DNA of 64,000 nucleotides from JACJYM01 sp965230495 (GCA_965230495.1 OZ246004.1:124001-188000), one strand, 5' to 3'; counted from the first letter of the stretch, positions 17,008-26,496 are shown. The notes: a model not told the origin generated them from the sequence alone. Numbers and translations are program-made.

Positions 17008-18591
17008 TTACTTTTTAGGACCTGCGTCTATAATGTCCTGCGAACAACCTTCTTTATAATTCTCAAAATTATTATGAAATAGACTGGCAAGATGAGCTGC
17101 TTTTTTATCATAAGCAGATTTGTCTTCCCACATATTTCTAGGAATGAGAATATTGTCAGGTACATTCGGACAAGTGTTTGGAATGCTCAGACCAAATACA
17201 CCATCTTTTGAGTACTCAGCATCATCAAAGTCGTTATTATGAATGGCATCAATAATAGCTCTAGTATATTTAAGGCTTATTCTAGAGCCAATACCGTATT
17301 CACCACCTATCCATCCAGTATTTACTAACCATACTTTTGTTCCGTTCTCCTTTATTTTTTCAGCCAATAGCTCTGCGTACTTACTAGGGTGCCACACCAT
17401 AAAGGCTGCTCCGAAACAGGCGGAGAAGGTAGCCGTAGGTTCCGTAACTCCCATTTCCGTTCCGGCTACTTTGGCTGTATAACCACTTATGAAATGGTAC
17501 ATAGCTTGCTCTGGCGTGAGCCTTGAGATAGGAGGCAAAACTCCAAAAGCATCACAAGTAAGGAAAATCACATTTTTCGGTGTACCTCCAACACAAGGAA
17601 TCTTGGCATTGTCAATAAACTCAATAGGGTAAGAAGCTCGAGTATTTTGAGTAAGGCTTGTATCTGTATAATCTACTTTATTTGTAATAGGGTCATAAAC
17701 GACATTCTCAAGCACAGTGCCAAATTTGATGGCGTTAAATATTTCTGGTTCGTTTTCTTCCGTAAGATCTATGGCTTTTGCATAACATCCCCCTTCGATA
17801 TTGAAAACACCATCTTTTGTCCAGCAATGCTCGTCATCGCCAATAAGATGTCTTCTCGAATCCGCGGATAATGTTGTTTTTCCAGTACCACTTAATCCAA
17901 AGAACAAAGAAACATCTCCATCATCGCCTTCGTTTGCAGAACAATGCATGGATAGAATATCAATCTTAGGCATTATATAATTCATCACAGTAAATACACC
18001 TTTCTTCATCTCTCCGGCATACTCAGTTCCTAGAATTAGAAATTCCTTTCTTTCAAAGGACAAATCCACACTGGTATTTGAATTCATAAAGGAAGTGTGA
18101 GGATTTGCCGGAAACTGTCCAGCATTAAATATCACATAATCTGGTTCGCCAAAATTGGTCAATTCCTCTTGTGAAGGCCTTATTAACATGTTATGCATGA
18201 ACAAAGCATGATAAGGCCTGGTACATATGACTCTTACTTTGATTTGATAGTTAGGATCCCATCCAGCGAAACCATCTATTACATAAATTCTGGTTCTAGT
18301 ATTGAAATAATCAATAGCTCTTTGTTTGTTAATATTAAAGGTGTGTTCATCCATTTTGAAGTTAACATCACCCCACCATATATTATTGCTGCTTTCTGGA
18401 TTATCAATAATTCTCTTGTCCTGAGGGCTTCTTCCTGTCTTTTCTCCTGATCTCAGCATTAATGCCCCTTTATCAGAAATGGCAGCATCTTTTTCATATT
18501 TTATTGCCAACGCATATAGTTCTGCCGGACAAGCGTTTCGAATGATTATCCTATCCGTAATGCCATACTGGCTCAGATTAAATTGTTCCAT
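17008..18591 (-). CDS. pckA: Phosphoenolpyruvate carboxykinase (ATP)
   Basis: This 527-residue enzyme is full length. It converts oxaloacetate and ATP to phosphoenolpyruvate and CO2, the first committed step of gluconeogenesis. The kinase-1a P-loop is GLSGTGKTT (232-240), the metal-binding kinase-2 motif is GDDEH (251-255), and the substrate-binding GRSPQDKR segment (~53-60) is present. It is a single transcription unit divergent from the DoxX gene, with a good Bacteroidota -7 element about 20 bp before the start. Confidence 0.96.
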   Translation of the reverse strand: MEQFNLSQYGITDRIIIRNACPAELYALAIKYEKDAAISDKGALMLRSGEKTGRSPQDKRIIDNPESSNNIWWGDVNFKMDEHTFNINKQRAIDYFNTRTRIYVIDGFAGWDPNYQIKVRVICTRPYHALFMHNMLIRPSQEELTNFGEPDYVIFNAGQFPANPHTSFMNSNTSVDLSFERKEFLILGTEYAGEMKKGVFTVMNYIMPKIDILSMHCSANEGDDGDVSLFFGLSGTGKTTLSADSRRHLIGDDEHCWTKDGVFNIEGGCYAKAIDLTEENEPEIFNAIKFGTVLENVVYDPITNKVDYTDTSLTQNTRASYPIEFIDNAKIPCVGGTPKNVIFLTCDAFGVLPPISRLTPEQAMYHFISGYTAKVAGTEMGVTEPTATFSACFGAAFMVWHPSKYAELLAEKIKENGTKVWLVNTGWIGGEYGIGSRISLKYTRAIIDAIHNNDFDDAEYSKDGVFGLSIPNTCPNVPDNILIPRNMWEDKSAYDKKAAHLASLFHNNFENYKEGCSQDIIDAGPKK

Positions 18592-18612
18592 TTTGGTCGA
18601 GTTTTAGAAGGG

Positions 18613-18620
18613 CAAATATA
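18613..18620 (-). promoter_or_regulatory. Bacteroidota-type -7 promoter element of pckA
   Basis: On the minus strand these bases read TATATTTG, a full match to the TAnnTTTG -7 consensus. The box is about 21 bp upstream of the pckA start. A TTG lies upstream at shorter than usual spacing, so the -33 element is uncertain. Confidence 0.42.
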
Positions 18621-18770
18621 GTAGAATTTTGCTCCAACATTGAGAAATAATAATTGAATTTTAAGCCCGCAAATATTCAGCGAAAAACATTTAATGACGA
18701 GTTTTATGCGGTATAATTATTAATTTGTAAATTAGTATTTTGCAATCCTAATTAATTAAAAAATAATATT

Positions 18771-19145
18771 ATGAAAAATAAGATATTATTAGTAGTAAGT
18801 GTTTTATTTGGCCTGATGTTTTTGAATTCAGGGCTTAATAAGTTCTTTAACTATATGGATATGCCAGAATTAAACGAGATGGCAGGAGCCACAATTGGAG
18901 CTTTTGTTGAATCAGGTTGGTTGATGCCATTGGTAGGAATAGTGGAGATAATTGGTGGTATTTTGGTAATGCTTCCTAAGTACAGGGCGGTTGGAGCAAT
19001 TATGATGTTGCCTATTACATTAGGTATTATGCTTTTTCATCTGGCACAAGAACCCAATGGACTTATAATGTCAATAATTCTTTTTGTTGTCAATGCATGG
19101 TTGATTTTTGAAAATCGGGACAAATATGTATCTATGATAGAGTAA
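18771..19145 (+). CDS. DoxX-family membrane protein
   Basis: This 124-residue protein has four hydrophobic segments (starting ILLVVSVLFGLMFLNSGLNK), typical of the small DoxX/YphA group. The pattern NSGLNKFF near the first helix and GGILVMLPKYRAVGA in the middle match this family. The biochemical role is not established; some members are linked to quinone or sulfur metabolism. It is a monocistronic gene followed by a hairpin terminator at 19183. Confidence 0.8.
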   Translation: MKNKILLVVSVLFGLMFLNSGLNKFFNYMDMPELNEMAGATIGAFVESGWLMPLVGIVEIIGGILVMLPKYRAVGAIMMLPITLGIMLFHLAQEPNGLIMSIILFVVNAWLIFENRDKYVSMIE

Positions 19146-19182
19146 AAGAAGAAATAATTCATTTAAGATACTCTGTTCAATG

Positions 19183-19216
19183 AATAATAGCCTAATCATT
19201 AGATAGGCTATTATTT
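19183..19216 (+). terminator. Hairpin terminator after the DoxX gene
   Basis: The 12-bp arms 19183-19194 and 19204-19215 (core ATAGCCTA/TAGGCTAT) are perfectly complementary with a 9-base loop. The sequence after it is A/T-rich rather than a pure T-run. It fits the end of the DoxX unit. Confidence 0.6.
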
Positions 19217-19309
19217 ATTAATTCCATAATTAAAATTGGGATTTTCTTAACAGTTTATCTTTCAGGATGAATTAACTTTGGTCTACAAATTATACTTAAA
19301 AAGAATAGA

Positions 19310-19840
19310 ATGAAAAGAATATTGATGTTAGGTGGCGTGTTGTTGATGATAGGACTTTTAATGTCTTTTGGAAAAGTTAATGAAGAGGAAAATGCCATTA
19401 ACTGGTTGTCTTGGGATGAGGCAATGGAACTTAATAAAGAAAATCCCAGAAAAATATTTATTGATGTGTATACCGATTGGTGTGGTTGGTGTAAGAGAAT
19501 GGACAAGTCTACTTTCATTGATCCTGAAGTTGTTTCTTATATGAATGTGCATTTTTATGCGATAAAATTAGATGCTGAACAAAAAGAGGATATCGTTTGG
19601 AATGGTAACACATTTAAGTACAAAAAAGGAGGAAGAAGAGGAGTGCATGAATTGGCCTATTCTTTACTTGATGGGAAATTAGGTTACCCAGCCTTTGTTT
19701 ACCTTGATGAAGAGTATTCAAGAATTATGATCTCGCCAGGATTCAAACAGGCTGTTCAAATAATGGATGAACTACAGTTTGCTCAAGGTGAACATTATAA
19801 AACTACGGATTTCAAGACCTTTCAGAAGTCGATTAAATAG
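19310..19840 (+). CDS. Exported thioredoxin-like protein
   Basis: This 176-residue protein has an N-terminal signal or anchor (ILMLGGVLLMIGLLMSF). The thioredoxin-like fold carries the active-site motif WCGWC (57-61) after IFIDVYTD, and a cis-Pro region YPAFVYLD. It resembles the DUF255/thioredoxin_7 type common in Bacteroidota and likely works in the periplasm as a disulfide reductant. Its 3' end overlaps the convergent helicase gene by eight bases. Confidence 0.83.
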   Translation: MKRILMLGGVLLMIGLLMSFGKVNEEENAINWLSWDEAMELNKENPRKIFIDVYTDWCGWCKRMDKSTFIDPEVVSYMNVHFYAIKLDAEQKEDIVWNGNTFKYKKGGRRGVHELAYSLLDGKLGYPAFVYLDEEYSRIMISPGFKQAVQIMDELQFAQGEHYKTTDFKTFQKSIK

Positions 19841-22800
19841 AAAATTTATCAATTAGATCTTTGTAGACGGAATTTTGAGATAGTATCTCTGCGTTGCCGT
19901 AGATTACTAACTGTTCTTTTGCTCTCGTTAGAGCCACATTGAGCTTTCTATCAGTGCCATCTTCGGATAGAGATACTATTGAATTAATCTGATTAAAATG
20001 ATTTGTGCATAGAGAGATAATAATGACATCTCTAGCTCCTCCTTGGTATCTTTCTACGGTATCCACTGATATTTTTTCAGTTTTGTTATCCTGAAGCTTC
20101 AATAATTCTTCTTTGATACATGCTATTTGTGCTCTGTACAGAGTAATGATACCAATAGAGCTATGATCTATTTTTATGCTAGAGTTGAGGTATTTTTTAA
20201 CTAACTGAGCAATTTTTCGAGCTTCATCCTTATTGGTTTTCCAATTTAGATCCTTACTTGTTTCTGTATTAACAAAAGATATTCGTTTTGGAAGGTCAGA
20301 AGCACTTAGGTACTGTGAAGTCGCCTCATGAAGTCTGCTAATGGAAGATATTGTTTTTAGTTTATGATTATAAAAATGAATATTGACAAAGCTCATAATA
20401 TCTTGGTGCATTCTTCCTTGCTGTGAAAGGATACCTAGGTTTTCGGTAGTATTGTTTTCTAGCAATTGAATATATAATCTTTCGAACAAAGAATTTCTAG
20501 TGTTGGTAATGCCAATTTTGATAAGCTCATTTTTCTTGATTTTGGTTTCAGAATTTGCCTGAGTAACAATTGCTGGTAGTTGTTTGTGATCGCCGATGAG
20601 TATAAATTTTTCTACTTCACATAAGAGATTGGCTAGTAGTGGTTCCAATATCTGTGAGGCTTCATCCACTATGGCGACTTCAAATTTTTTAAGCTTGAAA
20701 AGTTCATGTTTTCCAATTAAGCTAGAAAGAGTTCCAATTATAATATTGTGGGAGTCGATTAATGAAACCAGATCCTTTCTTGATGATATTCTCGCTACTT
20801 TTTGGTCCAGTAATAAGGAGTGAAACTCATCGGGAGTGCTGGATTTTGAACCGATTCTAATAATCTTTTCCTGAGTGTTTTCGATAGTTAGAACGGCATG
20901 GCAGATTTCATCTACGGCTCTGTTAGTATATGCCAATAGTAAAATGTTCTTTCTACCTTGATGAAAATGATGAGAAAGGTTTTTAATCATTTTACTAGTC
21001 TTCCCGGTTCCCGGAGGACCCCACAGAAGGAAGTAGTCATTGGCTGATAACGCTCTGTTTATTACATGATTTTGTTCTTCTGTAAGCTCATCGTAATGGA
21101 TTCTTGCTGATTGTATTGGCTGTTCAGGGAATATTTGACCTAATATTAGCTTCTTTTTTCTATCGTTTTGTTTTAAGAAAGAATATAGGCTTCGATACAT
21201 ATTGTTAAATGAACTATCGAGTGTATCTTCCTCAATATTCCAATATTTGTTTTTTATAAAAATGCTTTGATTAACCTGACGACTTCTCAATTTAATAATG
21301 ATGTCCCGATTGGTAATTTCATATATGCTTCCTTTAAATATCTGATTGTTGTCTCTGTTTTTACCTGAGTCTGATGGGTAGATGATAATAATGTCGCCTT
21401 TACGGAAGTTGGCAAGTGTATTGGTGTGAGTGGTGCGTTCGAGTATTAGAATGGGTTCGGTTTCGTTGCTTTTATTTTCTTTAATGAGTAAAGATCTAAG
21501 GATAATATATTTTTCTTCTTTTTCAATATCGTTTAAAAGCCATAGGCCGGCATGCCCAGCCTTATCCCATATCCCATGTTTTCCTGTTTTAGAAAGCCTG
21601 TATTCAGTAGCTATAAATTTTGAATACTCAATAAAATAGTCTAGATGGACTGGAGAAGACCTTCTGCTTAATGACTCGAACTCTTCCAAATCTTTTTTTA
21701 CAAAACCATTTAGATTGGAAAACTTTTCTCCCTTTAGCCATTGGAGCACAAGATGATGGTGCTCGGGAGAGGCCAGGATATTTTCAAAAGTGATAATATC
21801 ATTTCTAATTTTGATCGCTTTGTACTGTTCGGCCTTAATTGTTGGAGCATGTCTGAGAGCTTCTTCTTTTTGAGAGGAGTATAGAATGAAGTTGTTGGTC
21901 TTAATCTGTTCGACCGAGGTAGAGGTGACCAACATTTCATATAATATTGTTTGGATATAATGACTACGACTTATTCCATATGAATTGGCTTTATATGGCT
22001 TACCACTTTTAAGTTCTACTATGGTACAGGATTGGGCAGTAGGTTCTATTTGTAGTAAATCCAATCTTCCCTGAATCCCAAAATTTCTGCTATAAAAAGA
22101 AGGCTCTAGAAAAACCTTCTTATTGTCAATTCCTGCTTTTGGAAATATCACCTCTACCACATTTTTCAAATTACTGAAGTGGTCTTTGAGTTTTCTGACA
22201 ACTTGAATGACTTGTTTGTCATCAAATAAGCTTAGTGTCAATGCCTCTTTCTGAAATAAAGTATTTAGGAAAGAAGAAAAAGTTAGTGTTGGATCTGCAA
22301 TGAGTTCATCGAGCATATGATTTGCGATGTTACCAACAGTCAGTGCTATACTATTCGTGCGAGGTCTAAATTTTGAAAGAAGATGTAATAATGGATTAAC
22401 TTCGGGATTGGCAAATATTTGTGCTATAGCGGTAACATCTACCAGAAAGTCAGGATCTATAACGATGGCCTTAGGATAGAAAATCAAATTATCATCAATA
22501 GAGCAATCTATAAGGTTAGCTGGCAAAGGTAGTTTATGGTATTTGCTCAACTGGTGAATGGTTTTGTTGAACAACTCATTAGATTCGAGCCCAAATTGTG
22601 CCACTTTAATCTTCCGAGGATATTTATCTTCAATAAATTCGATTCTAGAGAGAGTGGTGTCTACATTGATAATAAGAGCCTTTACCAAAGGTAGGTATTT
22701 GTTAAAATCTTGTTCTTTTCGTTGATATTTATTATAAAATATTTGGTGCTTTTTTGAGTCGTCAGCATTTTCGGACTGGGATAAGTCTATGAGTTGTTGA

Positions 22801-23087
22801 ATACAATGAATGTATAGATCTTCATCAATATTTATCTCAAGTTTATTTTCAATATCTAACCTTAAAATTTGATTTAAATGGTTTAACTCTTTTGATAAGG
22901 ATAGTTGTTGGCTGAGGTAGCTGATTCTTGAGAATAGAGTAGAGAAATGAATACTCGTTTGATCTGTAAGAAATTCGACAAGTGTCAGAAAGAGTTTTTG
23001 GTATTTTTTAATTCGCAGATGTGATTGTAAGTTAATATCTTGAATCTTTTCAAGTTGAAATTTAAACTCAGATGAGGTACTTTCCAT
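19833..23087 (-). CDS. Superfamily 1 helicase with N-terminal PD-(D/E)XK nuclease domain (Dna2-like)
   Basis: This 1084-residue protein has in its N-terminal half a PD-(D/E)XK-type site (GRLDLLQIEP ... CTIVELKSGKPY, ~336-370), followed by a Gln/Tyr helix (YIQTILYEML) as in Cas4/RecB-like nucleases. The C-terminal half is an SF1 helicase: Walker A GPPGTGKTS (~690), Walker B VAIVDEASQ, motif III GDHKQLPAIV, and C-terminal YQGGARDVIIISL and LNVALTRAKEQL. The architecture is that of Dna2/Nam7-like nuclease-helicases. It could act in DNA repair, replication or defence; it stands alone, so context does not decide. Confidence 0.82.
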   Translation of the reverse strand: MESTSSEFKFQLEKIQDINLQSHLRIKKYQKLFLTLVEFLTDQTSIHFSTLFSRISYLSQQLSLSKELNHLNQILRLDIENKLEINIDEDLYIHCIQQLIDLSQSENADDSKKHQIFYNKYQRKEQDFNKYLPLVKALIINVDTTLSRIEFIEDKYPRKIKVAQFGLESNELFNKTIHQLSKYHKLPLPANLIDCSIDDNLIFYPKAIVIDPDFLVDVTAIAQIFANPEVNPLLHLLSKFRPRTNSIALTVGNIANHMLDELIADPTLTFSSFLNTLFQKEALTLSLFDDKQVIQVVRKLKDHFSNLKNVVEVIFPKAGIDNKKVFLEPSFYSRNFGIQGRLDLLQIEPTAQSCTIVELKSGKPYKANSYGISRSHYIQTILYEMLVTSTSVEQIKTNNFILYSSQKEEALRHAPTIKAEQYKAIKIRNDIITFENILASPEHHHLVLQWLKGEKFSNLNGFVKKDLEEFESLSRRSSPVHLDYFIEYSKFIATEYRLSKTGKHGIWDKAGHAGLWLLNDIEKEEKYIILRSLLIKENKSNETEPILILERTTHTNTLANFRKGDIIIIYPSDSGKNRDNNQIFKGSIYEITNRDIIIKLRSRQVNQSIFIKNKYWNIEEDTLDSSFNNMYRSLYSFLKQNDRKKKLILGQIFPEQPIQSARIHYDELTEEQNHVINRALSANDYFLLWGPPGTGKTSKMIKNLSHHFHQGRKNILLLAYTNRAVDEICHAVLTIENTQEKIIRIGSKSSTPDEFHSLLLDQKVARISSRKDLVSLIDSHNIIIGTLSSLIGKHELFKLKKFEVAIVDEASQILEPLLANLLCEVEKFILIGDHKQLPAIVTQANSETKIKKNELIKIGITNTRNSLFERLYIQLLENNTTENLGILSQQGRMHQDIMSFVNIHFYNHKLKTISSISRLHEATSQYLSASDLPKRISFVNTETSKDLNWKTNKDEARKIAQLVKKYLNSSIKIDHSSIGIITLYRAQIACIKEELLKLQDNKTEKISVDTVERYQGGARDVIIISLCTNHFNQINSIVSLSEDGTDRKLNVALTRAKEQLVIYGNAEILSQNSVYKDLIDKFSI

Positions 23088-23144
23088 TTAGATATTATGA
23101 ATAGGTTATGAATTATAGATGATGGTCAAATGTACGAAATAAAT

Positions 23145-23171
23145 TAGGACCAGAATATTTTTCTGGTCCTA
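23145..23171 (-). terminator. Inverted repeat terminator after msrA
   Basis: The 11-bp arms 23145-23155 and 23161-23171 (TAGGACCAGAA and its complement) surround a 5-base loop. It lies 10 bp downstream of the msrA stop, and on the minus strand is followed by a T-rich stretch. It separates msrBA from the helicase gene start. Confidence 0.65.
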
Positions 23172-23180
23172 GAGATAATA

Positions 23181-23714
23181 TTATTCCTCTTTTAAGAATT
23201 GTTTATGTTGATCCCTTAATTTTTTGATCTTAGGATCTATTACAATTCTGCAGTATCCTGCATAGCTATTGCGTTCATAGTAATTTTGATGATATTTCTC
23301 AGCAGAATAAAAAACATCTAAATCTACTATTTCCGTAACTATTGGGTCCGAATAGTGCTTCTGAACCTCATTTTTCGTTGACTCTGCAAGTTTTCTTTCT
23401 TCTTCTGTTTGAACACATATAATGGATCTATACTGAGTTCCTCTATCTGCACCTTGGCGATTGAGAGTTGTAGGGTCATGTGTAGTTAAAAAGATAAGGA
23501 ATATGTCCTTTAGACTAATAATATCTGGATTGTATTCCATTTGTACTACTTCTGCATGACCTGTTGATCCTGAACAAATGTCTTTATACGTCGGATTTAG
23601 TGTGTCACCTGCTGTATACCCGGATACAATTTTTTCGATACCATTAATTCTATCAAAAACTGCTTCTGTACACCAAAAGCATCCACCACCTAATACTATT
23701 GTTTTCGTTTTCAT
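23181..23714 (-). CDS. msrA: Peptide-methionine (S)-S-oxide reductase
   Basis: This 177-residue enzyme has the catalytic motif GGCFWCTEAVF (Cys12), the substrate-binding EYNPDIISL and YRSIICV segments, and YAEKYHQNYYERN toward the C terminus. It reduces the S epimer of methionine sulfoxide in proteins using thioredoxin. It follows msrB by three bases, so the two form an operon covering both sulfoxide epimers. Confidence 0.95.
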   Translation of the reverse strand: MKTKTIVLGGGCFWCTEAVFDRINGIEKIVSGYTAGDTLNPTYKDICSGSTGHAEVVQMEYNPDIISLKDIFLIFLTTHDPTTLNRQGADRGTQYRSIICVQTEEERKLAESTKNEVQKHYSDPIVTEIVDLDVFYSAEKYHQNYYERNSYAGYCRIVIDPKIKKLRDQHKQFLKEE

Positions 23715-23717
23715 AGT

Positions 23718-24164
23718 CTACTTGTCTTTTCTTTGTAATGAAATTGAATTTATACAGTATCTCAGCCCACTTGGTGGAGGACCATCCTGAAATACATGTC
23801 CTAAGTGTGCGTCGCAGGTATTACACATTACCTCTATCCGTGTCATGCCGAACGATCTATCTTTTTCGTACTTAATGGCATTTTCCTTAATAGGTTGGGT
23901 AAAAGAAGGCCAGCCAGAACCTGAATCATATTTGATAGATGAATCGAAAAGAGGTTCATCACAACAGATACAATTGTAGAGTCCTGCTTCATGAGCTTCA
24001 CAATACTGCCCTGAGAAACTTCTTTCCGTTCCTTTTAATCTCGTGATTCGAAATTGCTCATCAGATAGAATAACCTTCCACTCTTTTTCGCTTTTTTCTA
24101 CTCTTCTGTCAGGAATAGGATTTCCTTTAGCGGCATACCTTAAAACATCAAGCCATTTGATCAT
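23718..24164 (-). CDS. msrB: Peptide-methionine (R)-S-oxide reductase
   Basis: This 148-residue enzyme has zinc sites formed by the Cys pairs around NCICCDE (65-68) and CNTC (114, 117), and a catalytic Cys137 in LRYCINSISL. The GSGWPSF and AHLGHVF motifs are present. It reduces the R epimer of methionine sulfoxide in proteins. The N terminus carries a short extension (MIKWLDVLRYAAKG) typical of Bacteroidota copies. It is first gene of the msrB-msrA operon. Confidence 0.94.
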   Translation of the reverse strand: MIKWLDVLRYAAKGNPIPDRRVEKSEKEWKVILSDEQFRITRLKGTERSFSGQYCEAHEAGLYNCICCDEPLFDSSIKYDSGSGWPSFTQPIKENAIKYEKDRSFGMTRIEVMCNTCDAHLGHVFQDGPPPSGLRYCINSISLQRKDK

Positions 24165-24249
24165 AATTTCTAGTTTTCCTGTAAGTAACAGTTGTGATAC
24201 TAGAAATGTTTGAACATTACTATCTTAGGTCGGAGCCTCTTGTGTAGCT

Positions 24250-24543
24250 TTAAATTAAAGACTGAAGTTTCATGGCAAGAGACATGTCGCCTTTGATTTT
24301 TATCTTACCACTCATGACGGCCATCATTGGGTTTAAATCGCCAGATTTTAATTTCGAAAAGGTGTCTGAATCAGTAATAATGCTGCAGTCTGCCTCCTGA
24401 TCTTCAAAAGAAACTTTATTGCTGTCACCACTTCCATCTATAAAGATTACCTGATCGTCTAATACAAATTTAAGTTTAGCACCAAACGGAGCGACATTGG
24501 CTGCTTGTTCGGTAATAACATCTCTAATTTTTTCTAAGTTCAT
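24250..24543 (-). CDS. SCP2 sterol-binding domain protein
   Basis: This 97-residue protein is a stand-alone SCP2 domain: KLKFVLDDQVIFIDGSG, then CSIITDSDTFSKLKSGDLNPMMAVMSGKIKIKGDMSLAMKL, the conserved lipid-binding part. Such proteins bind acyl-CoA or other lipids. It begins nine bases after the acyl-CoA dehydrogenase gene and is almost certainly cotranscribed, suggesting a fatty-acyl carrier role beside that enzyme. Confidence 0.88.
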   Translation of the reverse strand: MNLEKIRDVITEQAANVAPFGAKLKFVLDDQVIFIDGSGDSNKVSFEDQEADCSIITDSDTFSKLKSGDLNPMMAVMSGKIKIKGDMSLAMKLQSLI

Positions 24544-24552
24544 TGCCTGATT

Positions 24553-26349
24553 TTATGTAAATAAGTTTTCGTGATTTTCCAATGTAAGCATATCATTGCT
24601 TAATAACGTTTCCATTGCTGCATTAGTTTTGGGAAGTTCGTATTTGAAGAAGAATTGCATGGTCTTTATTTTGTTTTCATAAAAAGCAGAATCATATCTT
24701 CGAGTATTACTTTCCAATGCCTTTTTTGCTGCCGTTGCCATTTTTAACCATTGATAGGCAATGACAATTTGGCTGGCAAAGTTCATAAATATGGTGGCAT
24801 CAGCCAAATATTTTTCATAGTCACCGCCCATTGCAAAAGGTAGTAGGTGCGACATGACTTTCTGAACGTCTTCTAATTTGGCTGCTAAGTACTTGGCATA
24901 TTGTTGTAATTCTTCGTAATTGTTGGCATCTTCAATGGCTTTAAGGATTTTTTGCATTAATAATTGTACCGCGGCACCATTTTTCATAGGGATCTTACGG
25001 CCGAGTAAATCTAGTGATTGTATGCCGGTAGTACCTTCGTAAATAGACATAATTCTAATGTCCCGATAATACTGTTGGAGTATAAATTCACTGCAAAAGC
25101 CATAACCTCCTAATATCTGAAGTCCATTGTCTACCGCCTCTTTTCCTTTTTCTGAAGGATATGTTTTGGCTATGGGAGTAAGTAGTTCTAACAATAGCCT
25201 TGCTTCTTGCTTTTCAGTATCGCTGGCCACATGGTCTATATCTGCATAAACACTACATTCTAGAAGAAGACTCAGGGCTCCTTCGATTACACATTTTTGG
25301 AAAAACAACATGCGTTTCACGTCAGGGTGATGAATGATAGTGATCTGCTCCTGTGAAGAATCCTTCACTCCAGCTTTGTTTATTTTTCGCCCCTGAGGTC
25401 TTTCCTTGGCATATTGTAGGGATGCATAATAAGCCGCAGTAGCTACTGAGGTTGCTGTGAGACCCACGTCAATTCTTGCTCCATTCATCATTTGGAACAT
25501 ATGCTTCAGGCCATTATTCTCTTTTCCTACCAACCATCCTTTGCAATTATCATCATCTCCAAAAACAAGATGAACAGTAGAATAACCTCGCTGACCTAGC
25601 TTTTGAAAATCACCAGCTGTTTCCACATCATTATAAGAACCATCGGATAAGTATTTTGGAACTACAAATAATGATATTCCTTTTGTGCCCAGAGGAGCAC
25701 CTTCAATTCTTGCTAATACTAAATGAACAAAGTTGTCCGTAGCTTCATGATCTCCACCGGATATGAATATTTTATGACCTTTTATTGAATAACTACCATC
25801 TTCTCGAGGAGAAGCACTTGTCTTAATGTCAGATAGAGAACTACCAGCTTGGGGTTCGGTTAAACACATGGTGCCACCCCATGCTCCTGATAGCATATTG
25901 GGGACAAATTCTTCTATTAGTTCTTCTGTTCCAAAGGTGGTGATTAAATGAGCGGCACCTGAGGTGAGACCCAAATATCCGGGAACATTGTTGTTGGCTG
26001 CCTCCATGATGTGACTAAAGGCATTATTGATTGTAAATGGTAGTTGTAAACCTCCATGATCATAGTCAAAATATTGACCTATCCAACCATTTTCTCCCGC
26101 ATCCTTGAAAATCTTAACTAATTGCGGGTGTGATTTGACTTTCCCGTTTTCAAAATAAACAGGCTTTTCATCCATTTCTCTGAAATATGGATAAAGCTCA
26201 CTGTCTGACCAATCTTTGATAGAGTCTAAAAGCATATCAAATCCTTCTTTGTCATGATCAGCATATCTTTCATATTTCAGTAATTGCTCTACATTGTGAA
26301 CATCATAGAGTAAAAATTTCAACGTATTTAAATCCACATATTTAGCCAT
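24553..26349 (-). CDS. Acyl-CoA dehydrogenase (long form)
   Basis: This 598-residue protein has the size of the C-terminally extended acyl-CoA dehydrogenases. FAD and substrate motifs include MCLTEPQAGSSLSDI, KIFISGGDHEATDN and FQMMNGARIDVG, and the later signature GLQILGGYGFCSEFILQQYYRDIRI includes the region that binds FAD. The catalytic base would be Glu in the MSIYEGTTGIQ segment. It oxidises acyl-CoA to trans-2-enoyl-CoA in beta-oxidation. Two similar palindromes upstream (26389 and 26478) are candidate operators for a repressor responding to fatty acids. Confidence 0.93.
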   Translation of the reverse strand: MAKYVDLNTLKFLLYDVHNVEQLLKYERYADHDKEGFDMLLDSIKDWSDSELYPYFREMDEKPVYFENGKVKSHPQLVKIFKDAGENGWIGQYFDYDHGGLQLPFTINNAFSHIMEAANNNVPGYLGLTSGAAHLITTFGTEELIEEFVPNMLSGAWGGTMCLTEPQAGSSLSDIKTSASPREDGSYSIKGHKIFISGGDHEATDNFVHLVLARIEGAPLGTKGISLFVVPKYLSDGSYNDVETAGDFQKLGQRGYSTVHLVFGDDDNCKGWLVGKENNGLKHMFQMMNGARIDVGLTATSVATAAYYASLQYAKERPQGRKINKAGVKDSSQEQITIIHHPDVKRMLFFQKCVIEGALSLLLECSVYADIDHVASDTEKQEARLLLELLTPIAKTYPSEKGKEAVDNGLQILGGYGFCSEFILQQYYRDIRIMSIYEGTTGIQSLDLLGRKIPMKNGAAVQLLMQKILKAIEDANNYEELQQYAKYLAAKLEDVQKVMSHLLPFAMGGDYEKYLADATIFMNFASQIVIAYQWLKMATAAKKALESNTRRYDSAFYENKIKTMQFFFKYELPKTNAAMETLLSNDMLTLENHENLFT

Positions 26350-26388
26350 AGTACAGAATTTTTAGATATAATATCAAAGATACTAAAA

Positions 26389-26407
26389 ATTTAACTCAGA
26401 GTTAAAT
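26389..26407. promoter_or_regulatory. Palindromic operator candidate 1 (acyl-CoA dehydrogenase upstream region)
   Basis: A perfect inverted repeat of 9-bp arms around one base, core TTAACTCAGAGTTAA. It is 40 bp before the acyl-CoA dehydrogenase start, where a repressor would block transcription. A degenerate second copy lies 89 bp further on. A TetR-type fatty-acid regulator is a plausible reader, but none is encoded nearby. Confidence 0.55.
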
Positions 26408-26477
26408 AAAATTATTGTGTATACAATTTATTTTATATAATAATGTATTAATTGTTTGATTATTAGATTAAAATACA

Positions 26478-26496
26478 ATTTTACTCGTAGTTAAAT
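26478..26496. promoter_or_regulatory. Palindromic operator candidate 2
   Basis: These 19 bases match the perfect palindrome at 26389-26407 at 16 of 19 positions (core TTTACTCGTAGTTAAA). The centre-to-centre distance is 89 bp. It lies between the divergent acyl-CoA dehydrogenase and clpB genes, 144 bp from the clpB start. Confidence 0.45.

Noticed and set aside
24166..24207. Inverted repeat ATTTCTAGT/ACTAGAAAT before msrB
   Set aside because: Nine-bp arms with a 24-base loop in AT-rich DNA and no T-run; too weak to call a terminator or operator.
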